In this document: piece after piece, positions 1-10,165 of the stretch | Position numbering within the stretch: the first letter of the stretch is position 1 | How the letters are laid out: each line of letters opens with the position of its first letter | Assembly: GCA_037501455.1 (NCBI GenBank) | Contig: CM074862.1 | Span: forward strand, 86,389,501-86,453,500 | Source: Lantana camara | Lineage: Eukaryota; Streptophyta; Magnoliopsida; Lamiales; Verbenaceae | Length of the DNA stretch: 64,000 nucleotides | Reading direction: 5' to 3' | Notes under the pieces: model-generated | Seen by the model: the letters and a program-made list of their open reading frames with translations, nothing else | What the model was told of the DNA's origin: nothing | Database searches by the model: none | Made by a program: the position numbers and the translations under genes

Positions 1-267
1 GTTGGTTTTTCTTGGAATTTGATTTCATATATGAGTTCTACATGTTGTATTTAATGTTATAAATGCAAGGAATCAGTTGGTAGTTGAAGTAATAGCATGT
101 TGCCATTAATGAGCTTGAAATTTGCTTGAAAATGAACTTGATGAATATGGCTTTGATTCTTGGTAATATTGAACTATATGTGTTAAACTTATTCCACATG
201 ATTTATGTGAATTGTTGGCATGATTTAGTACGTATTTGCTGCTGCTTCTGAGAAAAGAGATACTTGA
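1..267. other. AT-rich sequence, possibly part of a gypsy LTR
   Basis: No coding potential is visible. The AT-rich texture with many short ATGA and TTGAA words resembles the interior of the long gypsy LTRs further right, for example around 5.9 kb and 54.7 kb. It could belong to the 5' LTR of the element whose 3' LTR is at 5250-7890, but no terminus or unambiguous alignment is visible. Confidence 0.3.
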
Positions 268-1717
268 GGCTTTAGTCATCCGTAAACACCTCGAACGTTG
301 TACCGTAGAGGTAGTGTCGCCACTTCATCAAAGCAAACACCACAGCAGCTAATTCCAAATCATGGGTAGGGTAATTCTTCTCATGCTCCTTCAATTTTCT
401 CGAAGCATAAGCTACCACTCTACCGTGCTGCATTAAAACACAACCCAGACCTTCCTTAGAAGCATCCGTGTAAACTGCATAACCCTCGGTGCCCTCGGGT
501 AGGGTAAGAACTGGTGCTGAAGTCAATTTCACTTTCAATGTCTGAAAACTTGCTTCACACTTGTCATCCCACTCAAACTTCACTTCTTTCTTAGTCAGTT
601 GAGTCAACGGACCCGCAATCTTAGAAAAATCTTTAACAAACCTTCTGTAGTAGCCAGCCAATCCAAGAAAACTCCGAATTTCTGATACATTCCTCGGTCT
701 CTCCCAACGAAGCACGGATTCAATCTTAGACGGATCCACTTCAATTCCATTACCCGAGATGATATGACCTAAAAATACAACCCTGTCGATCCAAAACTCG
801 CATTTACTAAACTTGGCGTACAATTTATGCTCCCTTAGGGTTTCCATAACAATCCGGAGGTGCTGAGCATGCTCTTCAGCCGACTTAGAGTACACCAGAA
901 TGTCGTCTATGAAAATTACCACAAACTTGTCAAGGAACTGCCTGAACACTCGGTGCATCATATCCATGAATACGGCTGGAGCATTAGTTAATCCAAAGGG
1001 CATAACCACGAATTCAAAGTGCCCATAGCGAGTGTTGAATCCAGTCTTAGGGATATCCTCCTCCCTTATCCGCAGCTGATAATAACCTTGCCTCAAATCC
1101 AACTTAGAATAAACCTTAGACCCTTGCAAAATATCAAATAGCTCGTCGATGTGAGGCAATGGATACTTATTCTTCACGGTCATCCGATTCAGCTCACGGT
1201 AATCTATACACATGCGCAACGTTCCATCCTTCTTCTTTACAAATAGAACGGGAGCACCCCACGGAGAAGTGCTCGGACGGATGTACCCGCAAGCTAACAG
1301 TTCATCAAGCTGCGACTTCAATTCCTTCAACTCTGCAGGAGCCATTCTGTAGGGAGTCTTCGAGAAAGGCTCTGCTCCGGGATAAAGGTCAATTACGAAC
1401 TCGATGTCCCTATCTGGAGGTAGAGAACCCAAAGTCTCAGGGAAAACATCGATATACTCTCGCACGACCTCCGTCTCTTCAAGTTTGGCCTGATCCTTTG
1501 GTCTATTCAAAAGATAGGCCACAAAACCAGTTGCTCCGTCCCGGACTAGTTTACTAGCCTCCATAAAAGAAATAAACGGGCTTGACTTAACCTTCTCGCC
1601 CTTAAACACCACCGAACCAAAGGAAACCTTCTTCTCCCCGACAATCCATCTGAGCCCCATACCCATACAACCAATCCATCCCCAGAATAACATCATACCT
1701 CTGCATAGGCATCTCAA
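268..1717 (-). pseudogene. Ty3/gypsy (Tekay/Del-like) reverse transcriptase-RNase H fragment
   Basis: This encodes the polymerase part of a Ty3/gypsy polyprotein, which copies element RNA into DNA and degrades the RNA. The RT core is intact-looking: [15 protein letters not shown], then [36 protein letters not shown] and the catalytic [10 protein letters not shown]. An RNase H domain follows ([30 protein letters not shown]) and stops abruptly at TFEVFTDD near 272, so the rest of RNase H and all of the integrase are missing. The first roughly 40 residues lie in a different frame from the protease upstream, which shows a frameshift near 1640-1680. Motif style fits the long-LTR Tekay/Del chromoviruses, but without an integrase or chromodomain the lineage is inferred. 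It is dead as a gene because it is truncated and frameshifted. Confidence 0.93.
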
Positions 1718-1994
1718 TCAAATCTGCCAAAAAGACTCGGTCTTCAAAGCCAATTGGACAACCCCGAAAAACCCTGCAAGATACTAATCTACCACCAAGA
1801 GGGGAACTAACCACGTAGTCATGCGCACATAAAGAAACAGGCAAGCACATAGAAGCAGCAATATCCCGGGAAATAAATGAATGAGTAGCCCCGGGATCGA
1901 ACAATGCATGTAATGTAGTGCCATGGATGCTTATAGTACCTTCAATCACCGCGTTTGGGTCGACATCTACAGCTTGCTCCTCCTCAGCTCCCAA
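1602..1994 (-). pseudogene. gypsy aspartic protease region
   Basis: This is the retroviral-type protease segment lying between gag and RT. The active-site region reads LFDPGATHSFIS, where the usual D-S/T-G triplet appears as D-P-G, so catalysis was probably lost. The second conserved patch DVILGMDWL is present. The frame runs past this into unrelated residues and stops, while the RT frame begins in an overlapping frame: one indel separates the two. It belongs to the same relic as the gag and RT segments on this strand. Confidence 0.88.
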
Positions 1995-2029
1995 CGCATA
2001 TGCCCTAGCTGGAATTGCAGGCCTCGGGT

Positions 2030-2921
2030 TATCTTTCTTCTTAGGTCACGTGTTCATCATATGATCCGGTGCTCCACAAAGGAAACACCTTTTATGGAGT
2101 CTGAAGCAGTTGTCCACGTGGTGAGAGCCTTTGCAATAGGTACATTGCACTTTAGGTGGTGCCGGAAGTGCTAATGGTTGCTTGGCTTGAATTGGTCCCG
2201 CTGGTTTGAATGATTTGTTCTGAGGTTTAGCCTATTGAAAAGTTTGAAAGGCTGGCCTCTTTCCAAATTTATTCATAGTCCCTGAACCGGACCCTTGTCT
2301 TGAATGTGAAGTCCTCCTCCTCAGAACCACTCTCTCTTCGACCCTGAGCGCCTTATCAACTACTTTTGCCCACGTGCTCGTGTTGGCTGCTTCCAAAGCA
2401 TCTTTCATATCCTCCCGTAATCCTTGGAGAAACTGAGAGGCCTTCGCTTCATCATCATTAGCGATATTAGGGGGCATAGAGGGAGAGTCTCTCAAACTCG
2501 TTGATATAATCAGTAACAGACATACTCCCTTGTTTCAAATCCATAAATTCTCTCAACCTTCGGTTTCTCGTAGCCTTAGGGATATATTTGTTCTTAAATT
2601 CCTGTTCGAAGATATCCCATGTAATCTCTTCCTCGGAAGCTTCCAACTTAATCTGAGTGCTAGTCCACCAACTGTAGGCCTGTCCCTGTATCATGCTAAG
2701 AGTGTACTGTAGCTTGTCCATCGGGTCACAAGGAATGAGGCGCCATACCCGATTTGTCTGAATTAGCCACTCCTCTGCCTGCCCATCATTCCCACCAATG
2801 AAAACCGGTGGATTCTGATTTTTAAATTCCCGAAGAAGAGCAGTGATAGCATTTCCTCCATGATTCCCGATCGGAGGGGCATTATTCCTTTCCTGAGCCC
2901 TTTGTTCCAAAAATACGGCCA
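2030..2921 (-). pseudogene. gypsy gag fragment with zinc knuckles
   Basis: This is capsid/nucleocapsid coding sequence of the same reversed relic. The retrotransposon gag core is at 2467-2921 (NPPVFIGGNDGQAEEWL, YSWWTSTQ, FKNKYIPKATRNRR, LKQGSMSVTDYINEF). A frame change occurs near 2470-2495, and the C-terminal part continues to 2232. Further downstream on this strand (about 2040-2160) two zinc-knuckle-like motifs are readable, CTYCKGSHHVDNC and CFLCGAPDHMMN; the first has one residue fewer than CX2CX4HX4C and the second lacks its last Cys. The usual gag N-terminus is missing: similarity ends at 2921 with no LTR or primer-binding site beyond it. Confidence 0.88.
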
Positions 2922-4073
2922 ATCACATTCGAGCTAGTAGCTTTGGATGATCTATTCATGAAAGGTAAAGATGCTAGGGACTCTATAATCGGGTGGAATG
3001 AGTTTATTTTCCGGATTCAATTTGGAGGGTCGTGCAAGAGTGCAAAATTGGGAACTTTAGAACAACGAATGGAAACGGAAAAGGATGAGAAAGAAGCAAG
3101 AAAAGGGAACTAGGTGTTCAAGACGTAGACAAGTAAGAAGACAAGTCCTACAATCTATTCAGTTTATAAAGATTAGATTTAAGGGATTTCAGGCATGGTG
3201 GTAACTTGATGAATCGAGATGATAACGGGAGAATGACTCTTCAAGGGAAGTCGGGAAATTAATTCCATAAATGGAACCGAAATTGAATTCAAGAGTTCTT
3301 GTTTGGGGAGCATATAATTACCCAAGTTAACGCAAGGAAAATTTTTGGGATTTCACTTAAGAAAGGAATAAAGGAAGCTCAGCACGCCAGTGGATACGAA
3401 GTTGAAAGATAATCATGCTAAAGGTTTTATTTAGTGGGGACATTTCAAGATCCAAGTTGAATTGTCGTGTTATGGGGTAATATTAAAAGATATTAAGCAA
3501 CAGATGGAAACGATAAAGAAAGGCCACGAATTGCTAGGTAATGGTTGGGTGATCGAGTGCAAACAATGGAAAAAGGAATTTATTCAATTATTCAAACTCT
3601 TAAGGAGTAACCAAGGGAGTTGGAGCAAAGTGACAACCATGAAGAGAATTCGGGCAACAATTGGGGAGTAACTATTAAAGAGTAAGCTAGATGTTAACTC
3701 CGTGAGCATAGAAGACTTCGGGTTTCAGAAATCATAATACTGAGTTGTGGGAATGTTCAAGTGGATGTTAGATAAATCTGAAGAATAGAAGACCGTGGGA
3801 AAACAAGAAATGATTACCAACTCAATACAAGCTTATAATTCAACGAACAAGGAGTTACAAGTCGAGAGAAAATTTTTCATTACTCCGGTGACAGGTTCCA
3901 TGCATCCATAGGCACGTGCATCATACACTATTTAAAATTTTAAATTTCTATACATATACATGTTTTTCCGTTTAAGCCTAATTATTCCAATATGTTGAAC
4001 TCTATCATTTCCAAGTGTGCTACCTGCATTGGCATATTAATTCAACATGCATATCTAGTGTTTTAATTACAGG
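2922..4073 (+). other. Non-coding leader-like stretch of a gag-only retroelement
   Basis: No convincing coding sequence is present. A 69-codon frame at 3462-3671 has no recognisable domain. The stretch lies between the reversed gag-pol fragment and the plus-strand gag, and is purine-rich on the plus strand over 2930-3850. It could be the untranslated leader of the element that continues to 7890. The sequence just before the gag ATG (TTTTAATTACAG) resembles a 3' splice site, but this was not tested. Confidence 0.35.
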
Positions 4074-4862
4074 ATGTCTCAAGATCACCCTCATTGTAAG
4101 CAAGTGCCTAGGGTTTCCCCGCAGCTACCCCCTCCGGTTCAGCCTCAGGAGTTTTTCGATTCCTTGGTTGGTTTGGTGGATCAGAAGATAAAAGAGTATA
4201 TGTCCTCCGAGTCACGAGTCTTATCATCACAGTCGGGCCAAATTTCCATAGCATTTAGAGAATTTCAGAACCAACCATCCTCAAGACCCTTTGAAGGAAA
4301 CAAGGATCCCCCTGGGTCACAACTCAAGAAAACCAAAAAAGTGTGGGAACTAACTTCAAGTAACTCCCAAGAAAAGGTCTGAGGCACCACCTTGTTGGGG
4401 GCAGGAAGGTCTAATCCTCACCCTGGGCAGGCTTCAGGTTCGAAGTTGGGACAGCTTTCTAGCAAAGGAAAGCGACCTATCTCTTACCATACCCCGACAC
4501 CTCAGGAAAGATCTCGCAAGAAAAAGAAGCAATCACTTGGATCAAGTTCGGGAACTTCGCGTAACCCAGTCTCAACAACATCTTCCGGGAAACTTCTTTG
4601 CGGTTATTGTGGACGTGATAACCACACTTATGATGGCTGTAGGAAACGGTTGGGATTATGTCTCTACTGTGGGAGTGACGAGCATCACATCGACACTTGC
4701 TCAAGGCTACGAGGGAAATCGACCGGGGGTGGAAGATTACTAGTGCGAGCACGGGAAGGTGTTCATGAGAGGGGAGTGCGAAATGTAAATGTGAATCTGG
4801 TCCGGGAAGAAGAAGGTACCAATTATATGCATAGTACAACCATCGGTGAACGGTACATTTAA
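4074..4862 (+). pseudogene. gag-like ORF with two zinc knuckles, one in-frame stop
   Basis: A single reading frame of about 262 codons is interrupted by one TGA at 4380-4382. Its C-terminal half has two consecutive CX2CX4HX4C zinc knuckles (CGYCGRDNHTYDGC and CLYCGSDEHHIDTC) preceded by a Lys/Arg/Ser-rich segment, typical of retroelement nucleocapsid. No protease, RT or integrase follows: the frame ends at 4862, and only about 370 bp separate it from a polypurine tract and an LTR start. This matches the architecture called TR-GAG (terminal-repeat retrotransposon with a GAG domain only). The double knuckle resembles that of the reversed relic at 2030-2921, so the two are probably related. The product is probably inactive now because of the stop. 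Confidence 0.8.
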
Positions 4863-5050
4863 CCATGCATACCACGTGCATCACTGATCTTATTGTTATT
4901 TTATTTAATTTCTTGTGCATTGCAAACTAGTTAATTATGAGTGATAAGTATGTGATTAAATGGTTTAATTGTCTATATGATTCTAATTGTCTATGCAACA
5001 TTCATGCCATTATTTTTGCCATCTACTCCTTGAACGACTTCAGTGCATGT

Positions 5051-5179
5051 GAGAGACGGGGCTCTCTCATTTTTTGTTGAGAGACGGGGCTCTCTCACTC
5101 CTTGCTGAGAAACGGGGTTTCTCACTTCTTGTGAAAGACGGGGTTCTTTCATTCCTTGTTCAAGAGACGGGGTTCTCTT
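5051..5179 (+). repeat. Tandem array of five short hairpins
   Basis: Five 17-18 bp inverted repeats occur at 5051-5068, 5079-5096, 5107-5123, 5133-5150 and 5162-5179, spaced 26-29 bp apart. The stems are GAGAGA/TCTCTC (twice), GAGAAA/TTTCTC, GAAAGA/TCTTTC and AAGAGA/TCTCTT. The centre is CGGGGC or CGGGGT. Substitutions in one arm are matched in the other. The array lies between the gag stop and the polypurine tract. Function is unknown. Confidence 0.85.
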
Positions 5180-5235
5180 ATAACTTGTGCATCGTTTCAA
5201 AAACATGACAGTGGACCTGGGGACCAGGTCCTTTT

Positions 5236-5249
5236 AAGGGGGGGAGAGT
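5236..5249 (+). other. Polypurine tract of the gag-only element
   Basis: An A/G-rich run with eight or so consecutive Gs lies immediately before the LTR start TGTAACGTCCC. This is the expected position and composition of a plus-strand primer in LTR retrotransposons. Confidence 0.75.
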
Positions 5250-6168
5250 TGTAACGTCCCGATTTTTATTTATTAATATCTTATGTCTAAAATAATTTTA
5301 TAAATTATATTTTATAATACTTTCATGAGATTTTATCAATTTATATCAAATTGAGAATTCCTTTCAAGACTTGGAAATATTTATTTCATGAAATAATTAC
5401 CGAAAATGATTTAATTGTCAACTTGCCATATAGGTTCATTCTTTTAAATTTAGGGACCAAATTGCATAACCTTTTCAAGGACTCAATTGATCAATTCCCA
5501 AAGCTTTTCATCCTTAATTGCATGACTTAAATATTTGAGGGACTAAATTGCAATTTATACATTTCACACATTTCAAAACTTGATGAATCACGGTATATTA
5601 CTTCTTCATGCTTCCTTGATCATTTCTCACCCAAAAATCATCAATCACTTGCTCCCTTCTCTTACCGAACCAAAACCTCAAGCAAGGAAGAAGAGAATTC
5701 ATCATTCCATCACGATTCTTTTTCAAGAGAAATTCCAAGCTTTGAAGCTTAGCATCCATCTTCATCTTCTTCTCCATTTCTTCAACTTTAAGGTTGGTTT
5801 TGCATGAATTCATGATTCTTGAGCATGTAGGAGTTAGCTAGGGTTTGGGATTTATATGCTAGATGGAATAATTGTAGATGGAAGCATGATTAGGAGATCA
5901 TTTCTTGAAAGATGGCATGATTTATTCATGGGATTCTTGAGAGTTTGAGCTTGAATGATCAATATGAACTTGAACTTGAAACCTTGGATTCTTGATGAAA
6001 CTTCACGATTTATGTGTTTAGATGATATATTATTGTCTTTTAAGGGTGTATGCATCATATTTCCAGAAAATCATGACTTGGTTGATTGAAAATGGAATTT
6101 TGGTTGCTTTGTTGCTTCTTGCCGAGAGCCTCCCCTGTTTTGCTCTGTTTCTGTAAGTTGCAGAAACA

Positions 6169-6391
6169 GGGAACGGCCGTTCCCAACCTCAAGGCATTGT
6201 GGGAACGGGCGTTCCCCTCTTTTAAACAAAAACAAGGCGGCCGAGCATGGGAACGGCCGTTCCCATTTTGGCCTTGCGCCTGAAGGGCCATTCCCAGCTA
6301 AGGCGCATTTCTAAATTGAAATCGTTGGCGCATTTTGGGGATTCATGGGAACGACCGTTCCCATTTACAAAGGGACGGAACGGCCGTTCCC
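6169..6391 (+). repeat. Palindrome array in LTR A, arms GGGAACG/CGTTCCC
   Basis: Copies are at 6169-6184 (GGGAACGGCCGTTCCC), 6201-6216 (centre GG), 6249-6264 (centre GC), 6347-6362 (centre AC) and 6377-6390 (14 bp). A degenerate half site lies near 6286-6298. Arms are identical in four full copies; only the central two bases change. Confidence 0.92.
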
Positions 6392-7428
6392 ACCTGGATT
6401 GCAGAACAAAATATTCTGCATAAAATTACATTTTTAGCCCCTCGATCCAACGACTTCTTTGACCCCGAATTGCTATTATATGTGCTAATATGTATTGAAA
6501 CAACATGTTATCATGCCACATTGCATTTTCCTCATCATCTCGATACATTTTCACCGTTCGTCATATTTGGTTCATCTTAGAGTCAAGTCTCACGTGTACA
6601 CGTCCATTTTGCACAGACCAGCTTCGTAGGGACGAGGAGCAAGCCCGTAGGCCGTGCCTACTTGTCTTTTGTCGGTAAAGGTGAGGTTTAATTGTTAGTT
6701 ATATAGAACCCGTATATCCCTTATGTGATATTTCGGCCAAAAAGGTATTTATAATTATAATCTCTATAAATCATTGATCATTTCAAGTCATGTTCAAGCA
6801 AGTAAGCAAGCTATGTATTGTTTCGTGCATGTTTAGGCGAGTAGCATGACCGGTTACGTTTGGGCCCGAGGGTAGTGACCAGAGCCAACCGGGAAAGCAA
6901 GGGCTGACGGGTAACTCTGGCGCTATCCTCACCATGTTTGGGGTCACCCCTGAATCCACTAGGAGGTTAGTGGAGGAAGGAGCTCCGGGCTTAGGGATTC
7001 ATGTACCCTCTGCTCAAAGAGATTGGATGTTGGGGCCTTGCAATCCCATCATCAAACCGGAGGAAGAAGGAGACTGGGGACGAGTCCGGCACCACGGATG
7101 CGCCTCGGGTTATTGCATGATTTTCATTTCATGAACGTGTTATATGATTACACTTTCGCACGATTGCACGATAAGTAAATTGCATGATCACCTATTGACT
7201 ATTAAACAAGCAAGGATGTTCATGTACGTTTGGAGTAAGGTTGGAGACCGCCCTCACTCGCCGGGGCCATGTATTGATTGCATGAAAATGAACAAGTACT
7301 TAATACTGGTAGTTGTAATCTCGGGCGAGTTTATGTGATTGTAAACTTATATTACTTTTAATTATAAAACCTTACCCGAGGTTATAGCTTGAATGTGATT
7401 GCGCTAATATATACTTATGCCCCTCACT

Positions 7429-7445
7429 CAGTCTTCGGTAGACTG
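7429..7445 (+). promoter_or_regulatory. Conserved LTR hairpin CAGTC...GACTG
   Basis: CAGTC, a 7-base loop and GACTG follow the words CCCTCACT. The same stem with different loops occurs at 39699-39712, 58469-58485, 10650-10664 and 59345-59362 in the related LTRs. The position, about 0.35-0.6 kb before the LTR 3' end, suggests a role in transcript initiation or end formation; this is inference. Confidence 0.6.
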
Positions 7446-7890
7446 ATACTTCACTTTTCAGGTACTTGAGAGCCGGTCGTGCTAGGCGGGAGTCTGGTCC
7501 AGTCTTGCATTGTCTTGAGTCTAGCAGTGTACCATCCTGTATATATTTTGCTACCTCTCATGTTATGTCCGTTGTTATCACATTCTGAATACTTGATCAT
7601 GTATAGGTTAGTAAGAGATGATAATGTATTGATACATGTTGGTACCTATTGGTATTTATACTTTTGATGTAAATATGGTACCTATAAGTAATGTTGATAT
7701 TAATGCTTCCGCTTTTAACTTTTATATGTCTTGGTTTTGTATTGCTTTGGGGTTTAGTCCCGCCTAGCTCGTCTTTTCTTTTATTTGTCACCCGTTCGCT
7801 ATAGGTTAGTTCATGTACGGGTTGTCCATTTCGTATGTGGATCGGCCTATAGTGCGGGGGTGTGGTATCCCTACGGATAGGGGTGCTACA

Positions 7891-10117
7891 TCCATGGTGT
7901 GTCGGGAATCAAACCCTAGCACCTACATTACCAAAAACATACGGGGTAGCTAACCCACGTCATGCCATCTCCGGTTATCCACCGAAGGCTCAAGATACCA
8001 CGCCTTCCCAACCTCCCAAGGTCGCACGTGAATATCTCAAATGAGAACGTGCACAGGGGTAAACCCGGCGACCCCGTGGTCACCCCGGGCCGTCCTTACC
8101 CACGTCTCTAGGGCCCACAAACCAATTCAAACCAAAATCCCATCTTTCAAGGCACACTCGCTCAACATAACAAAATATACCAAAAGAGATTTAAAATCAA
8201 GTTTATATATACTCGTACATATATCAATTCCAATAGACCAAAGTTATTCCATAAGATCATAAACATAATTTAAGCACGCATATCTAGATATATGTACCAT
8301 ATCCACATTCAAGGGAAAATTCATCATATTATAGGCCATAGGGTATTTAGCTACTAATTCCTATCCTCACCTTAGCAAAAGAGACAAAAGGAAGATCAAA
8401 ACGGCAACCAACCACCTAAGCTTCGGGCTCTTGCGCAACCGGGAGAGGCTCTGAAACACAAAAGAAAGCAAGACCCGAGACTTAGACTCAAATATGAACC
8501 AAATAGATGCTCGGCAATACTTATGGATACAAATGGAATGCATGAATGTGCCAATTAAATCCTACCAATTCATACTCATAAAATTCATATCAAATAAGAT
8601 CATAAATCCAAAACAAGGTACATCATGCACAATATAACGAGCTAACAAGGCATACGAATTATAAACGAAGAAAGAGAACACAACGAAAAACAACGAAGCG
8701 ATAAAACGAGCAATTGCCGCCGCCATATTTTCAAATGACACGGCCGTGTTGGGTTTTAGTTCAAAATGGACACGGCCGTGTCCGGTTAAAATAAATTCAG
8801 AGGTTTAATTCGAGGGGCTGACACGGCCGTGTTGAGTTTTAGTTCAAAATGGACACGGCCGTGTCCGGTTTTATAAAAATAAATTACCCCAAGTCGAGAG
8901 GCTGACACGGCCGTGTCCAAAACATGCACAAAGCTGACACGGCCGTGTTGGCCCTTCGTCTTCGAAAAAAAATACCAGCAGCAACAGTAACTCTGCGGGA
9001 AAAACAGGGGAAGGAGCAGGGCAAGCATGCAGCAACATCAAACAATCATCCCAAGCCACAAAACTCATGCAAATCCTAGCAAATCACTTCATAATCCTCA
9101 TATAATCATCCAATCATCATAAAAGCCCAAAAATCATCATATATCACAAGAATTCTCATGCAAGAATTTGAATTTCATTAATGGCAACTTCCACCATGCT
9201 CAACCATATTCAAAAGGAGAGTCATATAGTCGAATTAGAGTCATAAGGGATCAAATATACCACCTCAAACCAAAGCTTAACTCCAAGAAACTAAGGTGAT
9301 CAACAAACCCTTATAATTCATGTCAAGCTCCAAACATATATCAAACCTAGCTCCAAGCATGGATTCAATAGCTCAAAATACTCATAATATCATGTACATA
9401 TCAAATACTAACTTACCTCTTGATGAAGTTGGAAGAAAATGGAGTTTAGAGCTCAAAACCTCCTTGGTGTGAATAGTGACAGGTTGAAGGATTTATCTCC
9501 AAGTTGCTGCACTTTTCTCCCTTTTTTTTGCCTATACCGATAATGAGAGGGAGAGGGATGAATATGCTGAGTTTGTGGTGGATTGTGGGGCCAATCTTGA
9601 GGGTAATATGTCAAAATTTGGGGGACTAATATGCAATTAGGTGAAAGGTAGTAATATAAGAGCGAGGTAAGTTTTCGGTCGAATTTCGGAATACCAAATG
9701 AGATTAAGAGGTTATGAGGCTTAGTCCATCGAACCCGAATCGTCGAAACGAGTTCAATGGTGGTGACGGAATTCGAATCCGAATTCCCGAGCTCAAAATA
9801 CACACATTGGAACCCAAGGTGCGCTAAAAGCGTTTTAACCTCCTTTAGGTTCCGAACGAACAATAAATTCAAAAGTTCAACAATTAAATTCGAAAACATG
9901 TAACGAGCATAATCCAAGTTCATAACACGTAATTCTCCAACATATTCAAACAACGAGAAATTCCGAAATCAAATCTTAACAAATAGCATTCAAAATCATA
10001 TAGAATTCATAAGAAATATTTAAAATAAGAATTACAAAAGTAAAGAATATGAATTTAGATAATATAAATCGCGCACATACGTCATACCTGTACTGTCTGA
10101 AAGTCGGGGTGTCACAT
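7891..10117 (-). mobile_element. Truncated gypsy LTR (LTR C), interrupted by the element to its left
   Basis: On the minus strand the LTR starts at 10117 (TGTGACACCCCGAC) and runs down to 7891, where it stops mid-LTR at the exact end of LTR A. By comparison with the complete LTR at 58901-61509, roughly 740 bp of its 3' end are missing. The words around 7900-8100 (GGGGTAGCTAACCCAC, CCGAAGGCTCAAGATA) match 10970-11050 and 59680 in the other minus-strand LTRs. The simplest reading is that the gag-only element inserted here and the remainder lies left of the window. Confidence 0.8.
8737..8949 (-). repeat. Palindrome array in LTR C, arms GACACG/CGTGTC
   Basis: There are six copies: 8737-8750, 8768-8783 (GGACACGGCCGTGTCC, perfect 16 bp), 8820-8833, 8851-8866 (same 16 bp), 8904-8917 and 8936-8949. 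A two-palindrome unit, with the spacer GTTTTAGTTCAAAATG, is repeated almost exactly at about 8733-8790 and 8816-8872. The core CGGCCG is constant. Confidence 0.93.
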
Positions 10118-10165
10118 TTATTGTGTGATTATGATGTATATATGTTATGCTTCTGCTTTATAATT
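10118..10165 (+). mobile_element. Left sliver of an LTR split by a solo LTR (LTR D)
   Basis: These 48 bp (ending GCTTCTGCTTTATAATT) precede the solo LTR. They continue after it at 13530 as GTTGTTGCTTAATTG..., matching the region about 190-240 bp before the end of other long LTRs (compare 7680-7720). The rest of LTR D would lie left of LTR C, outside the window. Confidence 0.65.

Larger units (their letters stand above)
5250..7890 (+). mobile_element. Long gypsy 3' LTR (LTR A)
   Basis: This 2641 bp LTR begins TGTAACGTCCCG directly after the polypurine tract and ends GGGGTGCTACA, giving TG...CA ends. It is the 3' LTR of the gag-only element; its 5' partner would lie left of the window. The last 150 bp (CCCGCCTAGC, CACCCGTTCGCTAT, CCATTTCGTA, TGCGGGGGTGTGG) recur at the ends of the other long gypsy LTRs at 13.7, 40.2 and 58.8 kb and, inverted, at 10.17 and 58.9 kb. 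It contains a palindrome array at 6169-6391 and a CAGTC/GACTG hairpin at 7429-7445. Short frames inside it are not genes. Confidence 0.88.

Noticed and set aside
1159..1557. Plus-strand open frame of 132 codons
   Set aside because: It is the antisense shadow of the gypsy RT on the minus strand and has no domain of its own.
5051..5179. CRISPR-like array
   Set aside because: Units are 26-29 bp apart with inverted-repeat cores, but spacers are about 10 nt and similar to one another; the context is a plant retroelement.
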